The notes: generated by a model not told the origin, from the letters alone. Shown: positions 9,504 to 21,338, counted from the first letter of the stretch. The stretch is DNA of 64,000 nt from Cannabis sativa (GCF_029168945.1 NC_083605.1:74976969-75040968), one strand, 5' to 3'. Translations and numbers: made by a program.

Positions 9504-12500
9504 TCAGTCAGCCCGTGGCGGAAGACGAGGTCCGATCCGTGCCTCAAGCTCAGCATCAAGTCTCTTCTTCTTCTCCCGAAATTTGGCAATCATGTCCTCG
9601 GGTTTGGGATAGAAAGAAAGCTTGATGCTCTGATCGTTGGTGGCCCAAGCCATGTAGACACCATCATCAAAGCGCTTCGGGCACCGGGCACAGGAGACGG
9701 GAGAAAGGAGCTCGGCCCTCTTGGCCTTCCTAATAGACTGATCTTTATAGTCCCGAAGCTCCTTCAACTCCGCAGCCAGAGCGGCCTTGGATTCAATATC
9801 CGACTGGTGAGTCTCCTCTAGAGACTTCACCTTGGCGGCCATTTCGTCCAAAGCCTCCCTGGCCTCCCGAAGGTCCCGCCTAGCCTTCTCGGCAGCCTCA
9901 GTTTGAGCCCTTAGCTCCTCCTGATGATGGGCCTCCATCCTGCCTCTCCGCTGGGCCTCGGCCTGGATCATGTCCTCCGCCTGAGCCTCCCTCCGGATGG
10001 CCTCCTCCTCCCTGGCCTTGGCCCTCTCTTCCTTAGCCTTGGCCGCTGCCTCTTGGCGCTCGGCGGCCTCCTGGTAGATCTGCCTCTCCGCAGTAAGGTC
10101 TTGGAGGACCTTCTTGACGTCGTTCATGTCCCCAAAATCGGACAGAGCGAAGCCATGGCTTATGATATTCTTGGAGAGGCGACCGGCCCTCGAGTACAAG
10201 CCGAGCCATAACGGGATGTAAGGAAAAATTCCTCAAAGGAAGAAAACAAAATACAAATACCAAAAAGGAAACGTAAGAAATTGCAAAGTACTTACCACCG
10301 TGAGGGAATGGCCGAGGTCCCGGACTTGGAAGATAGAGTTCGGGGAAGCGCAAGTGGCAAACCGCTTGGGCGCACGGCGTGTAGGCCCGGGAGGCGAACT
10401 CACCGGTCATTTCCGCGGCAAAAGGAGCCGCAGTGGGCCACAGGAGGGGACGGAACCGGTCGCCAAAGGATCCGGAGTTGAGGTTCCACGGATCAGGATA
10501 GTCCGGATGGTTAATCCTCGCCTCAACCTCCGCTCGCAGAATTCTCCTAAGGGCCTCCACATCGGCATATCCCGGGAGTACTCGTCCATAGCGTAGTTGT
10601 GCTTGGCTATGCGCAGCTCCTGCCTTGCCTCATCCCCCGGAATCGGGGTAAGCTCAATGCGAGGAGGAGCAGGATTTTCCTCCATTGGAGACACCCCGCC
10701 GTCTAGGCCATGAGCGGGAGTGTCGGCCTCCGAGGCCTCTTCGGCTCGTCTTGGGCAATCATCTTGCCCTTGCGCTTGCGGATCGAGCCACTTCGGACTC
10801 CTCCTCGTCCTCCTCTCGCTACCACCGGGAGAGCTTCGAGGGTCTCCGGCACCCTCGGCGGCTTCCTCCGAGAAGTCCCACCCTTTCCCCTGGCCTTCTC
10901 CCGGAAGCACCTCCTCGTCATCCACCAAGTCGATGGTTTCGGGAGGAGCGCGGAAGAAACCTTCAAGGAAGGGGCCGGAGGAGAGGGGTGAAAGCCGGAG
11001 GAGCCACCGGAGTATGGACCCCCGGCCGTTCCAGGATGGCATCCATGGAGGTACCTGTTCCAATAAAACAAGCAAGTGTTAAAAGTCCGTGAGAAACTAC
11101 TTACAAAGAGGTGCAGCAAATAAACTACTCCTACCCGGACTCCCTAGTTCGGCCCTAGCAAAGTCCTGAACTTTAATGCTGGCAGCATCATCTCCAAGAT
11201 AACTGTCCGAGGGCCGAAACCAGCTGGATGCTATGTAAGCCGACGGACTTAAGGGAATAGGTTCCGGAGGGCCGGGGGCCATCCGGGACCGACCTAGGTA
11301 ATCTCCTAAGTTTGTAAAATAAAACTCCTTCAAATGATCCCCCCACCGGGTCGACGGCATCTTAAACCTACGGAGACGCTCGTCGAACCCTATGGGCCTA
11401 CGACTGGTATATTCATCGACAGAAGGGACATATTGAATTATCAAAGGAGACTTACCACCAGCACTGCAAGTGCTAGCACCGAGAGCGCCCGAGTTTGGTT
11501 CGGGGATTGAAGGCTGAGGCCGGGAAGTCTGGTTCTCGGAAGAACCTTCAAGACGAAGGGGTCCCCGGCGGAAGGACCTCCAATCTCTTCTTGAAGAATC
11601 TTGTCAAAAAATTTTGCCTCGGACTTCCCGCCGATGGCTTGGCTCCTCCGCACCACCGGCTCCCCACGCGGAGCCCTCTCCCGCAGGCCCTCGGGCACTG
11701 GAATACGCCTTCTCCTGGGCCCTCCGGTAGAGATAATCTTGGTACTTCTTCTCCGCCGTAGCAATAAGCTCATCCCGGAAGGCCTTCTCCGCGACTGGCG
11801 CCCTCACGTTGGGGCAGATAACCTTGGAGAGGTTGGAGTCATCCACGGATTGGTGAGAAAGGATGAGTTTGGCCTTTCTACAATTCTCCGTGGTGACCAA
11901 GCCCCCGACGTCAAGATCGGCATGGTCGTAAGAGGCGAAGGCTTGGGCCCTTCGAAGGAACGCCTGAGTAGTGAGCGTCCGCTGGTAAGGTGGGATCCGC
12001 ACCCACTCCGTGAGCAGCTCCGGATGGTCCACGGCCCTAAAGCCGGAGGAGAAGAAAAATCGGTGGCGGTACTCCTTAACATGAGTACGCACTATTATAC
12101 GGAACCACCCCTTCGTTAGCAGGGTGGACCCGGAACCCATAAAAACCGTCTTTAAGTTTGTCCCCTTTCTTGGGGACGGATACAAGTTCGTAAAAATATA
12201 AAATCTCCGCCGGGCTGGGAGACCCCCAGCCGCGTGCGGCATAAAAAATAAATAAGCCTGAGAGCAGGCGGTATGCTTGAGGAATAAGTTGGTATGGCGC
12301 AAGGCCGACAAATACAAGAAAATCAACAAAATAGTCCTGGAGCGGGAGCATAGCACCGGCCATCAGATGGGTCTGACTCCAAGCCCCGAAACCATCATAG
12401 TTGAGGTTGGGTGTCTCCGAATCACGGGGAGGCCGGTGGAAGGTCCCTGAGGTAGAGGGTTTGATTCCAGCTACGTTAATGATGTTCTCCAGCTGGTGAG

Positions 12501-12651
12501 GGCAGGTCAGGGTCGATCGAAGCTCGGCCGCCTCCCAGCCAGTGGCGCGGGACTTGTACCCTTCCTGGGCAACAGGTCCCAGAGAAACCTCCTCCAGGGT
12601 GGCAATACTCTTCCCCTTCTTCTTCGAGGACTTTGAGCCAGAAGCAGACAT
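9504..12651 (-). pseudogene. Antisense accessory gene of the Tat element (Transposase_28-like N-terminus, coiled-coil C-terminus)
   Basis: On the strand opposite to pol an ATG at 12651 opens MSASGSKSSKKKGK, followed by a region with LAPYQLIPQAYRLLSGLFIF that resembles the Putative gypsy type transposon family (Transposase_28). Protein-like sequence then continues through several frames: 12076-12651, 11604-12356, 11441-11773, 10407-11075 (acidic, with IDLVDDEE) and 9504-10560. The C-terminal part (9504-10199) is a long charged heptad-rich coiled coil. Some frame changes are introns: 10232-10295 starts GTAAGTACTT and ends TTGAG, and joining its flanks keeps the frame through IFPYIPLWLGLYSRA. 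Others, near 12110, 11700 and 10565, look like frameshift mutations. Extra open frames between pol and the 3' LTR, some antisense, are known in Tat elements; the function is unknown. Confidence 0.75.
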
Positions 12652-12659
12652 GATATGCT

Positions 12660-13071
12660 CTGAGAAAAACGGAAAGAAAAAACCCAGCAGTTAGGCCCCA
12701 TATCAAACCCTAAACCAGAAAAAAGGGAGTGGGGGTCCCCTAACCGCTGGAAAGAGGCCCCCTCCGGACACGTGTCACCTGGGAAACTCGAAAGAGAATC
12801 CCTGAACAAGTGTCGGGTGCAGTAAAATCACAGTAAAAGGGGTTTTGCAAAAAGGAAAAGAAAAAGTCTTCCTATGCCCTAAGCAAATGCTAAACGAAGG
12901 ATACACGACCTTCTTCAAACAAAACTGCACGACTACAACTAATACAGTGAAACGTAAGAGCAGAACTCAAAGAGCTCAAACACTCGCACTCCAGAAATCT
13001 CTGAGTACGAACCCAGAAAACAAACAAAATAAATGTAAGCATGCTAGTGTCTAAAAATGCGAAAAACTTAC
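12660..13071 (-). other. Candidate 5' UTR intron of the antisense gene
   Basis: On the minus strand the segment begins CATCT/GTAAGTTTTT and ends after a pyrimidine tract, CCGTTTTTCTCAG, only nine bases before the ATG at 12651. Both splice sites fit the plant consensus well. Confidence 0.6.
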
Positions 13072-13270
13072 AGATGATTGTTGAACTGGGGGTACTGGGT
13101 ATGGGTGAGCGAGAGTTGAGAAGCACTGGCGAAATCAAACACTGGAAGATTACAGAAAATGTTCAAGTGTTAAGGCGGTTTGTGCTACTTTGAGGAAATT
13201 TTCTCTCTGAGAAATTCAAGCAAAAATGGTAAGGAATGGAAAGTAACCGAAATGAAGGAAAGATGGTGGC

Positions 13271-13277
13271 TTTTATA
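13271..13277 (-). promoter_or_regulatory. TATA box for the antisense gene
   Basis: On the minus strand GCCTATAAAAGCCACC lies about 200 bp upstream of the candidate 5' splice site at 13071 and about 620 bp before the ATG. It is outside the LTR, so the antisense gene appears to have its own core promoter. Confidence 0.5.
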
Positions 13278-13699
13278 GGCAAAAATGCATGAGGAACAGG
13301 CGTCTTCACCTACCAATCGTACGGTTGGGGAAGCGCACGATTCGAATTCCCAACAGATCAACGGGCCAGATCAATCCGCCATTAAGGCGGTGCAAACGTT
13401 TGAGTATCCGCCTGACACCATCAATGCGCCGCATCAATCATGGGGCGTGAAACGAATCGACCTCTGCGAAAGTGAATCACTGCATTTAATGCCATTATTA
13501 GGCACGCCTTCACGCGCCCCACGTCGTATCGTAAGACCGAGGAGACGGCTGGAAACATTCCTACGAACAAACGTATTGTCGCATTATAACGTCATTTAAT
13601 GTGCCTCCCACGCGTTCGAGACTCGAGCTGGGGAAACGAGGAGTCAACTGGAGACACTTGGACAAGCCTTGGTTTATTTTTACTAAGTAAACAAGGCTT

Positions 13700-13709
13700 G
13701 GGGGGTAAA
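13700..13709 (+). other. Polypurine tract of the Tat element
   Basis: GGGGGGTAAA lies directly before the TG of the 3' LTR, the expected site of plus-strand priming. Confidence 0.75.
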
Positions 13710-14491
13710 TGTTGCTCCTAAAATCGCCCAATATACGTGGACCAGTCAGGAAGGGACACGTGGATCAAATTACCTGAGAAGAACTGCTAAGTCTTTAAAT
13801 GACACCAGGAAGCGTTATTCGCATGGGTCCCGGAAGATACACCCGGAGTACAAGGTACTCCCGGAAGCGAGCATAGCTCAAAGGCACTCCGGGACGTGTC
13901 AGGTCTCTCCCGAGACATCAAGTCGCATTTAATGCCGCATGGGAGGAAGCGTGTTGGGACTGTGCACGCAATAAAGTCTGACGGCACATTCCCCAAACAG
14001 CAGCGCTACAGTAATGATCATTTAAATCTAGCGACGGCTACTCTGCGAAGAGTCACGTCAATCATAAGACAAAAAGGACATTCTCCATAAAAACCCTACA
14101 GCACCTAGGGATTTGACCATGCATCACCCATGGTATATTCATCGGAAATGCCCAACTTTATGGATACTTACAGACACATGTGTAAGTACAATTATAGGGA
14201 TTGCCCCACTAAAACACTATAAATACCCCCTCAAAGCTCATTTAATGGGGTCGGAAAAATCTTGGCTGCTTAAGAGCAAACAGAGAAAAAAGCTCACCAA
14301 GAACATTCCTTGTATTAAAGAGAGAAACATTCTCCCAAGTGTAAGATCTGTATTAAAGACATCCATAAATATCAGTGGCTCGTGGACTAAGGCTCATTAA
14401 CGCCCCAACCACGTAAAAAGTCTTCATCTCGCTTTCGTACAGCTCATTATTATACTCATATTTTATTGGTTGCCGAAAACCTCGGTCAACA
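13710..14491 (+). repeat. 3' LTR of the Tat element (782 bp)
   Basis: It is near-identical to 1320-2100, with TATA box at 14218-14225 and the host duplication TTAAT directly after it. The short block at 14265-14271 differs from the 5' LTR. Confidence 0.96.
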
Positions 14492-14496
14492 TTAAT

Positions 14497-16261
14497 CATT
14501 TGGGAATATAGCCTTTAAGAAAATTAAAAATTGAGAAAAAGTAAGTAAAGAAAAAAAAATCAAACATATAAAAAAAAGTAAGTTATTAGTGTTGAACCTG
14601 ACCTAATCTCTCTCCGAACTAAGCGAGTTCGCATAACATAATTAGAAACATAGAACTTTTGTAAACTACAATGAATCACATTTTTGAGTTTATAAAAATA
14701 ATAACAAGTTTGTTGATCACGAATTTAATCAACAATGAGTAGACATCAAGACGACATAATAAACAACAATTGAACTTAAAAAAATAAATAATACAAGCAA
14801 TTATAATAGCGCCACAGCGATTCAATCCCAAAGAGTGAAAATAACGTACTTTCACTATATATTTTTATTATGATGACTTATTTAAAATCAGATAAAATGG
14901 ATCAAATGAGTTTCTCAAACACAAGCCTTAGAAAAAGAAGAATGCGTACAAAAAATAATGCTTAATCAAGAGCTTTCGAGCAGATACTGATTGGAAAAAT
15001 GAGCAAAAATTACTCACTTATTCCTATACAAAATATATAAACTTAAAATTTTAAATTTGAAACAAAAATTTTAAAAATAGAAAGAAAAATATAAATAATA
15101 AATAATAAATAATAAATAATTTGGGATATTTTTAACATGATCATAGTAACACAGATATAGCTTATTCGCTCAGAAGGTGCATAGACACTTGATGGGTGAA
15201 CACTCTCGTGGGTCCTATACTCGTGCATTTGGAGTATTTTGGGCTCATGCGTTTGACATTGACCTATGGACTTGGTACCATACACTCAACCGCTATCAGA
15301 GCACGTAGCTCGGGAAATGGATCCACTGGTTGGGTATGCTCTTGATGCCACCCTCATTGGGATATACCAATGGCAAGGTCGATCTTAAATTTTAGCGAGC
15401 CATAGAAAAAAAATAGACCCTTATTTGAAAAATATATTATTTTAAAAATTAGTAAAAAATTATGTATCTTTTTAAAAGGAAAATTTTTTCGGGTTCCTGG
15501 ACTAAGTGGACTATAAGCATAGAGCTAGCCTACCTAAGCCTTGAGACGGGCCTGAGCGATGGCTATCCTTCAGGAGTGTGCTCGATGACTACCTTTCGAA
15601 AATATGTACTAAACATCTTAAGGACTGATATGTGTTTATTTTCTTAATAAATTATAAAATTCACATAGAAATGAGTTTTTTTAACACTCTTTGTTACATT
15701 GTGCTGAAATTAATGCATGTATGCAATTTGTCGGCAGTTGGCTGAGTACTATTAAAGAAATAATGACCCCATTGCATTAAATTACATGATATATTACTTT
15801 ACTTGCGTAAGAAAGGTTAGAAAATTTTGTATAAAGAAGCTGAAAACTATGAATAGAGGCTCTCACTCTCATTTCATCATTTGATCTCAAAGTTACCAAC
15901 TTACCATCATCATAACATTTCAGTCAATTAAAATAATAATAATAATAATAATAATAGTAATAATAAGAGATAGTTATCATGAGCAAATATCACTACCTCA
16001 TGATAACAATGTATCATAAACTTTGAAAAGTTAGAAAAAAAAAAAGAACAATTTCATTTCTTTTTGCAGAGAAATGTTAACAAATATTAATGGTGTTTAG
16101 TTCTATTTAGATGTTTCATATTGCATTATTAATTTAATTAAGTATTAAATCTCACATAATATAATTTAATAATTATTGTAAAATATCGATAACTATTCAC
16201 ATAACGCTACTTATAAATGATGCTAACACAAGTAGTGTCTAATGCCAATTCTAATAAATAC
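14497..16261. other. Intergenic stretch, unclassified repeats
   Basis: There is no gene that I can support. A less AT-rich patch at 15150-15400 and another at 15480-15600 have no recognisable protein similarity and may be remnants of a repeat. An (AAT)n microsatellite lies at about 15930-15966. Confidence 0.5.
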
Positions 16262-16264
16262 TAA

Positions 16265-16694
16265 GGGTGTGTTTGGAAGTAACTGTGTAATTACTAGGTA
16301 GGGTAATTATTAGGGTGGTAATTACACAATTAGTAATTACACTATATTTTAAAATGTCAGGTGTGTTTGGATATGAGGTGGTAATTACATATGAATTCCT
16401 AATATCTTGTTTGGCAAAATAGTTAGTAATTACATGGGAAAAAAATATTTTTTAATAGCTAATGTTTAATATGGAAAGTTTTTAGTAATTACATAGTGTA
16501 ATTACATCCAATTCTCATGGTTCTCATGGGAGCCATGAGAATCCATGAGAATTGGAGAGTGTAATTAGAACCCTTCAATTACTTCTAATTACACAGTTAC
16601 AGTGTAATTACATGGTCAGACAAACATGCCAAATAATATAATTACCTCCAATTACACACAAATCCAATTACATTGTGGCTTTCCAAACGCACCC
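16265..16694. mobile_element. PIF/Harbinger (Tourist-like) MITE, 430 bp
   Basis: The ends are GGGTGTGTTTGGAAG and CTTTCCAAACGCACCC, flanked by the trinucleotide TAA on both sides (16262-16264 and 16695-16697), the classic PIF/Harbinger target. The interior repeats GTAATTAC and its variants many times and holds an inverted block around 16511-16550 (CCATGAGAAT). No coding capacity. Confidence 0.85.
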
Positions 16695-16697
16695 TAA

Positions 16698-17169
16698 AAG
16701 AATAATTTGCGACATGAATACTTAAATTTAACTCTCAAAATAAATAACTAAATTTAAATTTTTACGGTTATCAAATTTTTTATGACATTAATAATTAAGT
16801 TTAAGCCATTAATTAGTAAAAGTTAATTAATTGTGTTATCTATTCAAAAAAAATTTGATGTAATCTTGAATAATTGCCATTAATAAGTGATTTGAATCTA
16901 TAAAATAAATAACCAGATATACAAACCAAACTAATTCATATAATTTTTCAGCAAAACAAAACTAATTAATATAAAATTACAAAATTACAAAATTACAAAA
17001 ACTCTCTTGTACTAATCACAATAAATCAAAAGACTTGTCAATTATCCAATAAACATCTTTTCTCTTGTAAATTCATCAAGTAAAGTTATAAAAGAATATG
17101 CCTTATTTCTTTTGGATCATTTTGGTTTGTACAAAATTGGTAAAACAAAAATTGAAGTTCTCAATGAAG
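16698..17169. other. Intergenic, downstream of DPM3
   Basis: This is the AT-rich 3' flank of DPM3. The stretch 16700-16770 resembles the arm of the foldback element at 62297-62978 (aatttgcgacatgaatactt type). Otherwise I see nothing. Confidence 0.45.
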
Positions 17170-18001
17170 TCATTGAGAATCACCCACATCAACATTTCTT
17201 TGCTTCAGAAACTCTTTGGCCTCAACTATGTCCTATATCAACAAGACACAAAAAATTAAAATAAAAAATCAAACAAAATATAAAATAACATAATTTATAC
17301 AAGGGTAAATAAGACATAAATACTTAATATTTATAAAACTGTAATTTTCATCAAGTTTCGTTAATACAAACTCCATTTTAAATTTATTAAAAGAAAATTT
17401 AGAAGTAATTGATACTATATGTTTCCGTCCAAACCCGATGATCTAGAATCAAAGACTTATATGTGCCCTGTTTAGAAAAATTACAATTTTACAAACATGG
17501 AGTATTTATGCCGCTAAAAGAAATCATTGGATTTATACCTCTTACAAATTCAAAACTTTCGGTACTTAAACTGCTATTTACCCTATATATAAATATATAT
17601 ACATAAATCATTTACTTAAAACAAAATGATGACTTGTATTGAAACTTGCTATAGGACAAGTTAAACAGTATAAGAAGTTCAATACCTGCTGGAGTAGTAA
17701 AGCCTCTTGAGGACAAATTGGAAATTGCATAAGACCAACTCCAACCATTAACAGACCATAGCATCCCAGAGAGACAATAAAATAGATAGGTGGCTGGGAA
17801 TAAAATGAAATTAAATTAACAGTTTAAGTCTAAGCATTAAATTAATTAACACTAACAAGTGAAAGGGATTGATTAATAAATGTAATAACATAAACTCACC
17901 AACCAAGTATAGCTACGAGGAAGAATAGCTGCCTGTAACAGACCAATCCATAAAGCAGAAATGGTTACCAAAAGTGTTATGATCTTTACAATATGCTTCA
18001 T
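17170..18001 (-). CDS. DPM3: Dolichol-phosphate mannose synthase subunit 3
   Basis: Three coding exons on the minus strand, 17900-18001, 17686-17793 and 17170-17232, join in phase with GT-AG introns to give 90 residues, close to the family's usual length of about 90. The protein starts MKHIVKIITLLVTISALW and has two membrane segments (about residues 6-28 and 36-58). The second contains GCYGLLMVGVGLMQFP. A short hydrophilic tail ends RNVDVGDSQ. DPM3 tethers the catalytic subunit DPM1 to the ER membrane through its C-terminal part, so that dolichol-phosphate-mannose can be made for N-glycans and GPI anchors. A 5' UTR intron runs from 18023 (CAG) to 19300 (GT), so transcription starts near 19430, next to the foldback element at about 19400-20205. 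Intron 2 carries a MITE. Confidence 0.95.
17303..17583. mobile_element. Candidate Mutator-type MITE in intron 2 of DPM3
   Basis: The ends GGGTAAATAAGACATAAATA and TATTTACCC are inverted, and inner arms also pair (acataaatactt with gcggcataaatact). The ends match family M1, but the interior does not, and the flanks TTTATACAA and TATATATAA agree only partly as a 9-bp duplication. It is probably an old or different subfamily. Confidence 0.5.
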
Positions 18002-18021
18002 CCTTTTATGATGTTAAGACT

Positions 18022-19440
18022 CCTGTCAACACCAGATTTTTGGTGAGAAAATATGTGCAACTTTCATATAGTGTTAAAGTAGAATAAATAGCTCCTTTTT
18101 CATCTTTTGTTTTAGCTCTCACTTTAGGAGACAATTCTCATCCACTCTATATACATTTTCGGATGTGGGAATTATTGAATTTAGGTGTTTTTGAAACTGA
18201 AATATTTCAAGACATAATTTCGAGTAACACTAACTATGTATTTTTTTTTTTACTTTTCTAAACTAAGCTTTCAAACCTTGTGGGGGCAAAATACATGGCT
18301 GACCATTTAAGAGATATTGGGTAAACTCACTATGTATTCGCAACTGAAAATTGATTGATATACTCAATTTGAATATGGGGTGAATGAGAAATTGTTTCCT
18401 AAAGTGAGTTATAAGAAAAGATGAAACATATGACATTTTAATAAAATCATACAAGAAAGAATGAGTTCATATTCATTCCTTTTTAAAATCTATAAAAGAA
18501 AAGAAATGACAGTACCACCTCCTCTACAATTCCCTCCGTGTTCTCCAGAAAAACAAATCTTCTACTTTCAAAAAAAATGACAACAAATTCACTAAGGATT
18601 CATTAGGCAGTTCACTAAACAACTTTTCCTCAAGTAATGCACTAAATGAAAATCCCATTGCCTATAGATAGCTTCCATTAAAAGAGATGGCAGTTTCAGC
18701 TTTCATAAGAAAAATGCTGCTCAGATATGCAATCAATCAAACCAGCCCAGCCCAGCCCTTTTATGATGAGAAGTTCCTGGTATAAACATAATGCCACAGC
18801 TTTGGGATGCTGGATCATTTACATCAAAGCACAAAAGACAATGATGCATATTATGATGTGAATCTCATGTCTAACTTTACCACCCATAGGCTCTACCATT
18901 CAAAGAAAAAAAAAATTAAAAAAAAATAAATATTGTTGTATTGCCATCAGAAGGGATAAGGTGTGAAATTGTTCTCATAACCCCAGTGTGATAAAGTACC
19001 GGAATCAAAGCCCTTGCGCAATTTCCCAACATCATTTGGCATATTAAACTAAACATGAAATCAGCCCTTGTTTTAAAACAGAAATATCCAAAAAGAAAAC
19101 TCAAATTCAAATTCAACCATTTTTAGGTGCTCATCCTCATCCTTTTTTCCAAACCAACCATTTTGCTTGAATTTCATCAAATCCAATTATAGTTTGGAAT
19201 TTTAAACATATGGAAAAGACCCATGATTAGCATTTAGTAAAATGAAAATGCATTTGGTCATATATCTGAAAACAATAAGTTTTTACATACGCATATATAC
19301 CTGGAGGGAGGGCTGAATCGGAGAAGGAGAAGGAGGCAAGCCGTGCCTATTGAGAAAGTTAGGAGAGTTGGATGCGGTTAGGGATTTCTCTAACTCTAAT
19401 GAGTAACTTTTTGTAGACTCTTCTCTCTCAATTATTTTGC
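18022..19440 (-). promoter_or_regulatory. DPM3: 5' UTR and leader intron of DPM3
   Basis: On the minus strand a pyrimidine-rich leader exon (about 19301-19400) ends CCTCCCTCCAG/GTATAT at 19301. The matching acceptor is TGTTGACAG at 18023. The remaining leader, 18002-18022, abuts the ATG. The intron of about 1.28 kb contains a segment at 18630-18680 also found at 25598-25648. The promoter would lie at the edge of, or inside, the inverted-repeat element upstream. Confidence 0.65.
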
Positions 19441-20205
19441 TTGGAAAAAATACCCGAACTATAGCATTTGTAGACTTTTGTCCATTCCGTCTAAAAAATT
19501 AATGTCGTAGTTAAAAAAAATATATTTTATGATGTTTTTAATAATTTTTTATTTTTATATTTTTTAAAAAATAAGTAATATTTATTTTTTTAAAACTTAA
19601 AAATTAATATAAACTTAGTTTTAAATTTCTTAAAAACAAAAAGAATACCTAGCACTAAGTAAATACAAACATAGATAATTATATCTAACATTCATTCAAG
19701 AAATTAAAATATTTTTTTAAAGGTGAAACACTAATAACCAATATTAAAATTGAAATACAAATCTATAAACAAGAAATATTAAATTAATCATACTTGAAAT
19801 AAAAAAATCAAAACTCAAATCAATCTCAACAAAAAGTTACTAAGACAGAAAAATAGATGAGTACGCTAGCTGAAGAAAAAGAAGAAATTTAGTTGATTTG
19901 GTTATGTTAAATTGAATTTTTATTTTTTATTTGTTTAATTTTATGCTAAAATGGATAATATAAAAAAATAATTTAAATAGTTAATTTTTATATTTTTTGT
20001 TTTAAAGTTAATTTTTACTTATATTTTTAAATTTAAAAACAATTAATTAATAAAAATACCATAAAATATATTTTTATTAACTGCCACATAGTTTTTTCGA
20101 CGGAATGGGCAAAAATCTACAAGTGCTATAGTTCGGGAGTATTTTTACTGAGCAAAATAATTCAGAGGGTAAGAACCTACAAGTGTAACTCAGAGGGTAA
20201 AAAGC
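19400..20205. mobile_element. Foldback (long inverted repeat) element upstream of DPM3
   Basis: Arms of roughly 170-190 bp are inverted copies. ATTATTTTGCTTGGAAAAAAT with CCGAACTATAGCATTTGTAG on the left pairs with CTACAAGTGCTATAGTTCGG and AGCAAAATAATT on the right (20118-20163). The outermost arm holds GAGTAAC on the left and GTAACTC on the right (about 20185). The AT-rich middle is non-coding. I could not find a clean TSD. The arrangement fits a Mutator-type or foldback MITE. Confidence 0.7.
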
Positions 20206-20228
20206 TTATTATTATTATTATTATTATT
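20206..20228. repeat. (ATT)n microsatellite
   Basis: TTATTATT units directly follow the foldback element. Confidence 0.7.
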
Positions 20229-20367
20229 ATTTTGACAGTGATGAGAATATCACATTTAGGAGTGTTTGGTACAAGGGGTGATTACAGAAAATATTATGAA
20301 AGAGAATATGATTGTATGTAAATTTATAATTGTGTTAAGTTATGCATGAGAATGTATCATTATACTT

Positions 20368-20655
20368 AAGGTTGTTTATTGTATCACATACAATGGTTTT
20401 ACACCCATCCAAATCCAATCCAATTATACATTGAATGTTGGATTTCTCCAAAATCCAATATTGTAGGCTCAACCGAACCGATCCAATAAATCATTGGATT
20501 AGATCGGTTCTATCCAATGAATAAATTCTTGTATCGAATTGGATTAATCCAATACTTTTGATCTAATATTTTTTTTTAGACAAATTGTATCCGTCTAATA
20601 TTTTTAATCCAATATTAATTAGATTGATTGGATCCATCCAATCCAATCTAGAAGT
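20368..20655. mobile_element. Truncated hAT MITE, same family as 58110-58704
   Basis: The stretch from TGTTTATTGTATCACAT through ACCCATCCAAATCC and onward aligns with the left part of the element at 58110. It shares repeated ATCCAAT and ATTGGAT units and the block GATTGGATCCATCCAATCCAATCTA near 20632. The right end is missing and the left terminus is eroded, so it is older than the copy at 58110. Confidence 0.65.
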
Positions 20656-20659
20656 AAAA

Positions 20660-21049
20660 CCTAATTTTCCACTTAAAAGGATAATATATTAGTTAAAAAT
20701 ATTACAATCCAATATAAATTCAACCTAATCGAATATGATTAAAAAAAAGGTGATTTTCATATAATTAAAGGAAACCCACTTAGAAACTAATTAGAATAGA
20801 AAGGAATACGATACATTTACATATATATAATACAAAAAAAAGTAAAGAAAACACTTAAATTTGACACTAATTCATCAAATTAATATCTGAAAAACACAAA
20901 AACACATATTTACAATCTAATATGTATCCTGATTTTTCAACTCACTAAATTAACTAATCAATTAGACAAAAATGAACTAATTAAGTCACACAGGTTTTTT
21001 GGATTTAACTATGAAAAATGAAATATAAGAGAAAGTTAAAAGACCTGAG
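20660..21049. other. AT-rich stretch without a gene
   Basis: I see nothing beyond AT-rich sequence and scattered TAATT motifs. Confidence 0.5.
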
Positions 21050-21285
21050 TTAGTGCCGTTTGCGAGGAAGAAGATGTGTCTTCGCTAGAGAGGGAGGAGC
21101 TATGTCGCTTCCGTCGTTGATGAAGATGCCGTCGGCAACTTAGGGAGGAAATGGCCGTCGTCGTCAGCGAGTGGGGGAGAAGATGCTGTCGTCTCCGTCG
21201 TCGTCAAATCGCTGGGCAGCGAATCACCGTCGTCGTCGTTGGGCAGGGGCAGGCGGCTTCAAAGAGGAGTGAGGTGTGAGAGAGA

Positions 21286-21338
<53 letters not shown>

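Larger units (their letters stand above)
1320..14491 (+). mobile_element. Ty3/gypsy LTR retrotransposon, Tat lineage, complete but coding-defective
   Basis: Two near-identical LTRs (1320-2100 and 13710-14491) start TGTTG and end CAACA, flanked by the exact 5-bp duplication TTAAT (1315-1319 and 14492-14496). The order is gag, protease, reverse transcriptase, RNase H, a second archaeal-type RNase H, then integrase. The second RNase H is diagnostic of the Tat lineage. The space between pol and the 3' LTR (about 4.8 kb) carries an antisense gene. Coding is broken by an in-frame stop in gag, a nested hAT element and several frameshifts. The LTRs differ by only two substitutions and one short block, so insertion was recent. 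The element is visibly less AT-rich than the surrounding DNA. Confidence 0.96.

Noticed and set aside
13285..13599. A 104-codon plus-strand frame before the 3' LTR
   Set aside because: It has no recognisable domain and lies over the promoter of the antisense gene; it is probably a chance frame.
1320..14491. Integrated virus (pararetrovirus or other)
   Set aside because: LTRs, TSD, primer site, integrase and the Tat-type dual RNase H identify an LTR retrotransposon; I see no envelope, movement or coat gene.
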